Assembly (NCBI GenBank): GCA_002205965.3 | Contig: NADL03000635.1 | Span: 806,001-870,000, forward strand | Origin: Kappaphycus alvarezii | Taxonomy: Eukaryota > Rhodophyta > Florideophyceae > Gigartinales > Solieriaceae | Direction of reading: 5' to 3' | Length of the DNA stretch: 64,000 nucleotides | Shown: piece by piece, positions 55,564 through 64,000 of the stretch | Numbering within the stretch: the first letter of the stretch is position 1 | How the letters are laid out: each line of letters begins with the position of its first letter | Position numbers and translations under genes: made by a program | The notes under the pieces: generated by a model | What the model was told of the DNA's origin: nothing | What the model saw: only the letters and a program-made list of their open reading frames with translations | The model's database searches: none

Positions 55564-55614
55564 GGATCTTGTCATAACCCTCATAGGGAGCTTATTATTT
55601 CAACAAATCATCTT

Positions 55615-56529
55615 ATGGATAATGTATTCAACAACCACCCTTGGAAAGATCAACAAAAAATGACTTCTCGCGCTTTCGACGACGAGTCTGCGCACGATAT
55701 CCTTGAGGACGGGCCATATGCGTCTGTTACAGCCATTGCAAACAGAAATCCTCACTATAACATTGATGCGCATGTTTTCGCTTCTTACTTTTGCCCAAGG
55801 GGCGTTATGAGTCGCGCTCGTATTAACGAGACTACTGTGATGGATCTGGGTTTCTACGCTGTATCGGGCCTTATAAGGAAACCTTAACTTCAGATTGGCT
55901 ACACCATATTGCATTGCCCCGGCAGGCGCTCAAAATGTCTCTTACAGAGCCAGTCATGCATGCGTGTGGGCTCTTTATTCGTGCGGTGTCGGACCGACTT
56001 TTATTATTGCCTGGTGGCATTCCTGTGTATCGCGATATGGGCGCGGATACTTGGTGTTTGAGAACCAACGGGAAACGCCTTTGGGGCGATAGCGTCATAA
56101 GTCTGATGACAGAAAAACTAAAACCTATCGAAGTGATGGACGAGCGTTGGCGCAAAGTGCGTCGGGTACACCAAGAGGCCATTTTATGGCAAGAACCGAT
56201 ATTTCCATTGCCTTTTTGCTTAGAAAAGCGCAATCATATGCCGTTCTTCAAGAAAAAAAGTGCGTCTTGAACGCAGAATTTGCGACAAAACGGGATATTT
56301 GATCCCATATCAATGCCGTGAGGCAGAAGCTATCGAACCTCAGCATCCTGGTCATTGCTATCAGGTTACACCTGCTATATGGCCTCGCATCGAAGTGTGC
56401 CAAGACTTGTCGTCCGAGTTTGCCCCTTCATTGACCTATTTTGAGTCTTGTCCTGCTGATCGCATGGATGGGATATGGTATCCGTTTTTGACGGATAGTT
56501 TTGTAAAGCACGCTGCTTTCTTTTTCTGA
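55615..56529 (+). pseudogene. antisense gene orfA of G3 (unknown conserved protein)
   Basis: Three consecutive open frames cover it: 55615-55887, about 55888-56270 and 56260-56529. They join into one coding line with two frame changes. Motifs shared in order with G1 are SDWLHHIALPRQAL (55890), GIPVYRDMGADTWCLR (56016), ERRIC, PYQCREAEAIEP (about 56305-56340) and a stop 197 bases after IEP. The first part contains HYNIDAHVFASYFCPRG and INETTVMDLGFYAVSG. No catalytic motif or known fold is recognised. It lies between the 3' LTR and the integrase of G3, on the opposite strand, so transcription could start in or near the LTR. Alternatives are a captured host gene, or an element of another class carried along. 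Confidence 0.6.
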
Positions 56530-56599
56530 GATGAGTACGGCACATGGCGACTACGGTTCTAAACCAAAATATTGATATCTCTTATGAAGGACCTTGACA

Positions 56600-57433
56600 T
56601 GAGCATTCCCCATGGGAGAAAGGAAAATGATGCCGTGTTAAAACGGCTATTGAGAAAGATCGAAGAGATCTAGTGGAAAGAGGGTCCCGTTCAATGGAAC
56701 TTGCGCTCTAAATGCGGCAATCGCCAAACTGTCTCGACGGGGGAACGATCCGAATGCCGGTGATTATGTTTTCTATAATCACCGGAAGGGAGTGCGTGTC
56801 ACGCCTTTGAAGGCGTTGGAAGGGCGAATTGAGCCACCTGAATATGCGGCCACGATGGACATCCATCATTCTCTTCCGGGTCCTTCTGCAGGACCAATTT
56901 CAGCCGTCATGGCTCTGGAAGTAGATTCCCCTCCACCGGCTCTATCCGGAGAAATTACTAATAATCCCAAAACGCGATAATAGTATGTCGAAGGCGACTA
57001 AACTAGGACTACAGACGATAAAAGCAACGAAGGTGACGTCGCAATGACAAATATCGCTTCAAGAAATGCGATGTCGTCATCTGCTTCAGCCACTGCGCCT
57101 TCTGAGGCTGACGTTGTCCGTGACTTTCTTAAGCATTTGGGTTAATCTGATAAAGAGTTTGATAAGTCTTTGGCAGAACTCGAAACGCAGCTCAAAAATG
57201 CAATGCGGAGCCTGCATCAGTCCCGTTTATCGGTCCTTTCAAAACCGCAATCGAGCTCCAAGAGCTCTAAATTGTCATGTTCCCCATTGGAAAGCTCTCC
57301 GTGTTGTCTAAGTGTGCTCCTCATAAGCAACTCCGAATTCGGACCATTCGATCTAGTTTGCCTGCTAGAGGCTATATTTCTCCCGCAACGGCAGGTCGTT
57401 GATATCCTGAACAAACTTCGTTTATGCATGTGA
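56600..57433 (+). pseudogene. antisense gene orfB of G3 (unknown conserved protein)
   Basis: An acidic helix with Asp-Ala-x-Leu (NDAVLKRLLRKIEEI), a stop, and after a frame change LNAAIAKLSRRGNDPNAGDY precede GDYVFYNHRKGVRVTPLKAL (56759), matching GDWVEFN in G1. The frame ends at about 56980. A second piece from ATG 57043 (SEADVVRDFLKHLG, a TAA, then SDKEFDKSLAELETQLKNAM) may correspond to the EEYKQAERILG part of G1 orfB. The C-terminus is Ser-rich. The distance from the LTR to the GD motif is 1817 bases here and 1791 in G1. Stops make this copy non-functional. Confidence 0.5.
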
Positions 57434-59405
57434 ACCAAAAGTTACTACTGTAGTGTAGCCTTGTAGCTCTTTGATCGTTTGCGTAGAACGCGTAGCGTAG
57501 GTGTCAATGGTGACAGTACAGTATCATTTTTTGGGATTGTTGTACTTAAATTTTCAAGCTTCTTTTCAATATGCGCAGTAGGACATCTGCGTGTCAAGCG
57601 CTGCTAATATACTGCCCAAATTGAGGTTTCTTGCGGTTTCAATTTTCCAAGTTCACTTTTTTGGAGGTTTTACACCTCGTGTGCAGTACCAGTAGTATCG
57701 TTAATATCATTGCCGTTGTTGGGCGGCTGTGTTGGTGTTACCGATGCTCCCCATTGCCCAGTCCGGACTAGGATATTGTTCAACGACCAATTTGTAACTG
57801 ACACAACTGTGGTGCAACCATAGAGCCTCGTCCTCTGCGTTTCAATATATTTGATTCCAGATGAATCGCGTAATCACTGGGTGCATTCACCCTGGAACAA
57901 TCTTATAGGACTGCGTTTTACTTGTATAGCAATGAGGGCCGTCTTATATTTATTCAGCACTTCGGATTGCAATGGATTCACTGAGCTATATGGCTCTTCT
58001 GCGTCTTGGTAAGCAGTTCATTCGTTATTCTATTCGATGACGTTATTGTACATACATTTGCCCTCTTGGAGGGTTCGCCTTCAGTCTGGCGTATTAATCA
58101 CGCGGTGTGTGAACCCGCCATGGGCTACCTTGCTATCTTACGTGAGACTGTAGTGTTACCTATTAAAGAACATGACATATAGCGCTCTTCTTTGATCTAA
58201 AACTCCTGTAGCATACAATTCGATAATTCCAGGGATCTGTAGCCCCTTCGACGTCAAAGGTGCCTCCACTGCACTACCTCCACACAGCATTGTGTTAAAT
58301 CGCTTCGGTAGCGTCTTCGCTTTGTTCCTTGGTGAGCTATCGTCGTTTCCTTCCCTAGGGGTTGAGTTCTCCGTTATAACTCAATCGAGTGGTGTCGAGA
58401 TCTACAAGACCCAGCATGGGTCGATCCGCTAATGTCGCTCTCCTGAGTGTACCTGAAACCTTTCGAATGTAACTGATATCAAAACTCCAAAATAACGACT
58501 GTAATACCTTTGATGAGGACCACTTCTTTGTCCTTTGCAAGACTTTGCGTTATCTTTTATCGATGAACATGCTCATCCTACCTTTTGGGACTTCACTTGA
58601 CATCGCTACCGTGACGTTGACTCCCGTTTGGGGTTTTTGTTGGCGTTGACGCTCGAGTTAAGTGAATTTGATACAGAATCTTTTGACGTGGTAGCAGTCA
58701 ACACACTCAGGTCAGGGTGCGAGCACTTTTTGCTATACAGTGTACTGTTACAGTATTTTTTTGTCATCATACAATATGACCCATTACTGTGTGGTAATGC
58801 ACTTTATCACACCACAAATATATTCGTTTTGGACCACCACTTGGCGTTTGCATATAGCTGTTATAGCTAAATGGTTGCGGATTCTATCTAATTCAAAAAA
58901 AACAATTAAAAATAAAACAATTCAATAAAAAGTTGCCTTGGACTGCTTCTGGTTGAGGGTTACACTAATCATTTTTTGTATATGTGTCCCCCATGGTGGG
59001 TCTCTCTTGAACCTGAAGTTCTCAACGTTTATATCGCTCGAAAACATAGTTATCCTACTTCCCACAGCGGGTAGCTACACAACATGTATGGAATATACAC
59101 TTCTGTATAGATTGTGAAGGATGCAGTCGACTACTAAGTCAAGGGAACTTCTGTTTCATCAAGCGACATCCTCTTCCAGACACCTTTAGTCTATTATTTC
59201 AACTATCCATTATAGATATTACCTACTCTTTTGTAGTTACAACTTTTGCAATTGTACTTAAACACTTTTGGTATCCCAAGAAGTAACATGCCTTGGGTTA
59301 CATAAGCATTTTTCTTATCCTTCACGGATGAAATAACTGGTACTTGTCGGTTAAATTTGGGTCTTTAAGCATGTGAATCACATGAAGAAGGCCTTCTTAT
59401 GCGGT
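57434..59405. other. spacer between antisense genes and integrase of G3; no recognised gene
   Basis: Only short frames without motifs occur (for example 58628-58870 +, 58355-58540 -). I looked on the minus strand for a chromodomain after the integrase, as in G1, and did not find one. The spacer is richer in T than the antisense genes. Confidence 0.4.
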
Positions 59406-60521
59406 TTACTTACTATAATATTCGAGAAAAGGTCCACAAGACCTCACGGTACTGTATCCCCTTCTGAAATACTTGCTGGTACAGTTCGACTTTTGCAAAG
59501 TCGCTTGCTGTGGTGTCAATTCAGTGACTTCTGTAATCCAGGTGTTGATACGCGGTTCATTTACCCTATCAATGGGACTAGGAGTTAATTCCACTCGGGG
59601 TTTTGGGACTCGCTCGACCACGTCTCCATATTGGATAATGAAGGTGTCACCATCGACTTCTTTTACCCTGTAGGGTCCTGTGGCGACCAATGCTAGGTTA
59701 TGATTGCGGTCTTGCTCTCCAAATTATTTCCTTCTAAGAAAAACTTAGGATCCTACTTGAATGTACTACTTAGGCTTTCGAAACCGTGCATCGAATTTAT
59801 GTTCATTACATGCTTATTCCTTATGCATAGAAGCACTAGCTGTGCGAAAAACGCCCTGTAACCATGATTTACCCTTCAAATTGTACTGTCTTTCTGTTCC
59901 AAAGTCTTTTAAATAATATTGGGCTTGTAATGCCAAGCTCTTTGGAGTGTTTGACAATACCAACTCAAGAGGAGCTAAATTCGCGGTCCTGTGGACCGGA
60001 TTGTTATATGCGTATGTCAATGCAACGGTGAACAAATCCTAATCCTTTGGGTGATCAGCGACATAGTGCCTCAAGGCATCGATGATAGTTCTGTTGAACC
60101 TTTTTGCCCAGCTATTGGTCTGGGCGTGGCACGTTCTTGTAAACGTTAGGCTGACTCCAAGGATCCTTGATACGTTCTGGAAGAACTTTGCAGTGAAATA
60201 TTTTCCGTCGTCGGACAATAACTTAGCCTGTGGCCCATAGACAAACACTCAACGTTGCATAAAGGAAAAGGCTATGGAAGCAGCGGTTATAATCTAGGGA
60301 GACACTGTTCGAACTAATTTCGAATAACGATCAGTTATTTACAAAAGGTAACGGTGACCATGTCTGTTCCTCATCAATTTTCCAAGAATATCTATCGCAG
60401 CGAACTCCAACCGAGCTTCTGGTGGAAAGAGCTTCAGCTCCATACGGTTTTTCTGCAACTTGACCCTATTACTGGCGCATTTTGTACAATGGCGCACTAC
60501 GGCATAACAATACAAGGCCAT
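59406..60521 (-). pseudogene. integrase of gypsy element G3
   Basis: On the minus strand: HCTKCASNRVKLQKNRMELK (zinc end), FAAIDILGKLMRNRHGHRYL with the first Asp, and YGPQAKLLSDDGKYFTAKFF with the second. HAQTNSWAKRFNRTIIDALR has Lys in place of the catalytic Glu. Then LTYAYNNPVHRTANLAPLEL, and finally ATGPYRVKEVDGDTFIIQYG with RVPKPRVELTPSP (59690-59600), the GPY/F module. Stops near 60290 and 60038 and a frame change near 59810 break it. Overall layout equals G1. Confidence 0.88.
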
Positions 60522-62510
60522 GGGGGGCCATTAATAATCCTTCGATAGTGAATTGAACATTTGTTTCCCTCCCGGGTAACCTGGCGTCTGGGCATAGTGC
60601 TCTATTATTAGTATCCTGTCATGAAAAGACTTTGAAATGACAATCTGGATCCTTTTTGAGGATGTTCTACACAAGTATCCTTCATAAAGATTTGCATCCA
60701 TTTGGAACGGTTTTTGTTCTCCGTTATCTAGTCTAGCTCTCAGAGCTTTACAAAATTTATCTTAATCCTGTTCACGTATTTAATATTCAGAAGTTATGGC
60801 CACAAACTCATCGAGCGCCGTCGGGATCTGAAGAGAGAATACCTTATCTACTGCTTCATCGAAGATACCGAGGTCTTCATCAGGAAGACTTGCTGGTTTA
60901 TTCTCCTAAGAAAGGAGACATGATTTCGTTTCTTCATATAAGAAACATGGAATCTCTTTGTTGACTTCAACACGTTGCTCCCGCAATCTCAAGACGTGAA
61001 AGTGCATCTGCTTGGGTGCTAGCAGGACCTTTCTTGTTCTTGACTCCGAAGTCATATTTAAATACGTGTAGAAGCCATCGAGTTACACGTCCTGATGGAT
61101 TCGAACCATTCCTAAGCCAACTTAGGGATGCATGATCGGTGTTCACAATGAACTTCTCAAACATCAAGTAAGGCCTTAATAGGTCTAATTCCCATACTAC
61201 TGCTAGAAACTATAATTCTGTAATGGAATATCTTGTCTCTGCATCATGCATCATTCTTGAAAAGAAACCTGAAGTTTTTCGTTTACCATTAGTGTGAGTG
61301 TGAAATAACACAGCTCCAACCTGTACCTTTGATGCATCTGCATCAATAGAATATGTTAATACTGGCTTCCGCAAAGCCAATACTGGTGACGAAATAATGA
61401 CACCTTTAAATGTTGGAACGCCTGTTTCTCTGCGGGACCAAAAGGTCGTAAGTAAATTTGTTCTCCTTACTTAAGAAGTTTGTTCAAAGAATGCGCTATA
61501 AGCGTTAAATCCTTACCGGATTATTTTTGGACGTTACAAAAACCTCAAAAACCTAATTTCTGAGTCTGAGTCTTGGGCATTTTTGCCTCTCGCAAAACCA
61601 TGAGACCGACCTGATCTATCTGTAACCTTCCTTGCTTAATAAAATGACCAAGGGATTTGCTCTTGTCAGTAAAAAAGTCATCCTTTTTCTCCTTGAGAGT
61701 TATTCATGCCCTTTGAAGGGTCTTCAATGTGGCACCTACGTGTTCGATCTTTTCCTTTTCTGTCCGGAAAAAGATGATGACATCATCAAGATATACGAGA
61801 CATTATGTCACCTGCACTGTGAACGTAATATGCCAAGCACGTTGGAACTTGGCTGGTACATTGTTTAAACCAAGTGGAATCCGTTTAAAACGGCCCAGTC
61901 TACTGTAACATGAGAATGTCGTCTTATTTTGATCCTTCTCCGTCACTGGGATCTGCCAATATCCCCAATTAGCAAATAACGCTGTGAAGATGTTCATCAC
62001 TCCTAGAGATTCTGTACAATCATCCATACGAGGAATAGTAAATGTATTCTTGACAGTAACTGTATTCAAGTTTTCTAAAATCAACGCAAAAGAGAAAGCG
62101 AGCATTGGGCTTGGGTACCAGTAATACTGGTGAAGCCCATTATGGTTGTGCATGCTCTATTATGCCGGCTTGCAACATCTTTTGGACTTCTTTTCCTTCG
62201 ATCTCTCCGGCTTTATGGCCTGCTCGATATGGTGCTTGAGCAATACCTCGGGTTCCTGGGACTCGTTTAATACAATGAGTCGTAGCTTTATTTTCTACAA
62301 GGGAGCCATCTCCCATAGGGGAGTACTTCCTCAGCATGTCACGAAAGCGCTCTTTTAGAGCCTTTGGAATATGACTAAAGTCAAGGTCATCGCTTCCCAC
62401 GAATTTTTTACCATCTGCGACAGCTTTGGTAGATTCTCTACATGTTCGATCTTCGGGATCCTGATACATTAGGTCTCCCTTAATGGAAGTGATTTCTTCT
62501 GTCTTCACGA
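60522..62510 (-). pseudogene. reverse transcriptase and RNase H of G3
   Basis: From high to low coordinates: FRDMLRKYSPMGDGSLVENK, CIKRVPGTRGIAQAPYRAGH, EVQKMLQAGIIEHAQP, NIFTALFANWGYWQIPVTEK, RIPLGLNNVPAKFQRAWHIT and LVYLDDVIIFFRTEKEKIEH (about 61800-61740, YLDD intact). LGHFIKQGRLQIDQVGL follows, then thumb fragments, and RNase H with KFIVNTDHASLSWLRNGSNP and GPASTQADALSRLEIAG (61167-60967). Several stops and frame changes occur, notably near 62150, 61800 and 61450. The order is that of Ty3/gypsy. Confidence 0.9.
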
Positions 62511-63542
62511 CATCCGGTAAGGGAGCTTTTGCCTCTTCGACTAATAGTGCTACCTAAGCATCTTCTGCTCGCTAATCGTCAACTATACTTAGTACCACTC
62601 CTGTTCTTATAGAGCTTTGGGCCATAGCGATCGGATGCCTTCGCAGCAACCACTTTATGTTTACGTATTCTTTTTGGATTCTTACCAAAGTTGGCTATAA
62701 GCAACTTAAAGAGTCAATTTTGTTCGACTTGGAGGGACAACACTATTGGCCACAGTCAGTCCTAATGTTTTGTACAAATGGGGCAATGGTTGTGCAACCA
62801 ATAATCCATACCTATTAGTGGTAATCTTTACTACCATCTATGATTCAGGGGGAATCGTAAACGCCTGTGTACTGCACATCTTGTTTGGAATTCGATTTTG
62901 CGACCCTAACTTCTGTTCTTCGGGAACAGGAAATGTATACCCTGCTTTCTATAAATGCCTTCTCGTAGTTGGGCCGGATGAACCGTCATAAAGCTCAACG
63001 TTTCAAGGTCTGAGCCTTATTGCTTCGAAAAACCTGTTGCAATATTATGCACCAAGGATTACCGGTGCTACTCGTCTATCGCAGACTATGAACTCCACGA
63101 ATGCTAGTCTTGTTCCTAGATTCACAGGCAATTTGATTGATCCTATCATAGAGAGGGGATTATTATTTGCATCATAGATATCAGCCAATAGACCGGAGCG
63201 AATTTGATGTTACATCTTCTCTGGAAGTTTGTTCCTTCCAATAAAGTTGGATTCTTCGCCAGTGTCTAACACTGCAATAGCTCTCCTCATGAGTACTGAC
63301 GAAATTCCAATGTCTACATAGACTTTGTAATTTATCTTAGCGAGAACATAAATCCGATCCGGTTGTCTCGGATTCTTGTAGCGGACCCACGGTCCCTTCA
63401 ACATCATGCGGGTTACTACCCTTTTTACGATCTTCATAATCTCTTTAGATTCTTCCGAAATCAAGCTTTCTACAAAGGCCTTTTCAACGTTCTCTTGAAC
63501 ATTCTTTGCCACCAACTGGTCATGGGAGCGGGGTGACGACAC
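62511..63542 (-). pseudogene. aspartic protease region of G3
   Basis: The frame 63542-63210 includes RQPDRIYVLAKINYKVYVDI and AIAVLDTGEESNFIGRNKLP. The catalytic Asp-Thr-Gly is kept, and the usual following Ala is Glu. The C-terminal half of the fold should lie at 63200-62700, where the frames are broken and no clear motif remains. The stretch to 62511 is presumably the protease-polymerase linker. Confidence 0.7.
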
Positions 63543-64000
63543 TCCAGAGTGAGGTATAACGTCTTGATGGATTGATTAGGCTCGACGGAGCCTTGTTGAG
63601 GAGTCTAATACTCTTTATAAACATTGGCTTGAGCCGTTTGGCCGTCCGACAAGGACATGCTTGCCGATGTGCCAATTTCTTGTGTGGCAAGAATTGGCGA
63701 ACTCTTTCATAACTTGTGTGGGGTTCATTAGATTTCTCCATTTGAATTAAAGGTTCATAGGTCTTCAGAACTTGTTACATATGCTTCATAGAATGTACGT
63801 AGTCCGTATACACATGTCCATGATTATAAAGTTCATAGCAAATAATGCCATACCGTCGTTGTCCCTTCTGAGGTTGCTTTTGCATTGGTCTTTGAATCTA
63901 TCAGGGTCGACTATTTCTATTCCTACTGTCCTGGTTAGGAACGTACTAAGCTCTTCAGGTCCTAGAGGAGACTTCTAAGGCTAACTCTGGTTCAACTTGA
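63520..64000 (-). pseudogene. gag C-terminal part of G3, running off the window
   Basis: Short minus-strand frames (63741-63520 and further right) contain basic, Cys/His-bearing sequence such as FLPHKKLAHRQACPC, compatible with an eroded nucleocapsid region just before the protease. Position is the main argument. The 5' LTR and most of gag are outside the window. Confidence 0.35.

Noticed and set aside
57434..59405. Chromodomain expected after the G3 integrase, as in G1
   Set aside because: All minus-strand frames were read near the integrase end and no Trp/Tyr-Ser-x-x-Glu-Asp-Thr-Trp-Glu pattern was found.

Overview
The window reads as repeat-rich eukaryotic nuclear DNA. I see no bacterial-style operons, no rRNA, no confident tRNA and no CRISPR array. 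Almost every recognisable coding segment is a broken retrotransposon. The lineage cannot be fixed from this sequence alone. Many chromovirus/Ty3, Ty1-copia and non-LTR elements around very few intron-poor host genes would fit a red alga or a similar compact-gene eukaryote, but that is inference.

Layout. 1-8448: an LTR tail, then AT-rich DNA with no recognised gene. 8449-8633: a non-LTR reverse transcriptase fragment cut by an LTR. 8634-14355: a minus-strand chromovirus remnant (G1) with 3' LTR, polypurine tract, chromodomain and integrase. Between its integrase and LTR lies a 3.5-kb spacer with plus-strand (antisense) genes and very many short perfect inverted repeats. 14324-18872: nested fragments of non-LTR elements with a CCHC motif plus restriction-like endonuclease (families RLE-A and RLE-B), a 2.2-kb inverted repeat and a small TIR-flanked element. 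19117-20316: the best host-gene candidate, with a DUF2135/YfaP-like domain. 20500-27888: an RLE-A piece, two minus-strand copia remnants (C2, C1), a second G1-type LTR and RLE-B pieces. 28130-32920: a plus-strand copia-order element (C3). 33424-34011: an acidic single-exon ORF. 34060-38335: a plus-strand Ty3/gypsy element (G2) with LTR and primer-binding site. 38336-39532: two more endonuclease fragments. 39822-40590: an unknown ORF. 40420-45502: a minus-strand gypsy element (G4). 46399-49834: unknown ORFs, RLE-B pieces and a gag remnant. 50212-51367: the 5' LTR and gag of C2. 52085-52440: a G2-family LTR. 53207-54190: a gypsy integrase (G5) interrupted by the 3' LTR of G3 (54217-54942). 54943-64000: the rest of G3 on the minus strand, again with plus-strand antisense genes between integrase and 3' LTR.

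The main result is that G1 and G3 carry the same unknown antisense genes at nearly the same distance from their 3' LTRs. They share collinear motifs (SDFIRRV/SDWLHHI, GIP, EADIIEP/EAEAIEP, GDWVEFN/GDYVFYN) and a matching orfA stop position. This looks like a conserved antisense gene module carried by an LTR retrotransposon lineage. The second result is that the whole G1 element is studded with short hairpins. Several keep their position but change both arms between its two LTR copies.
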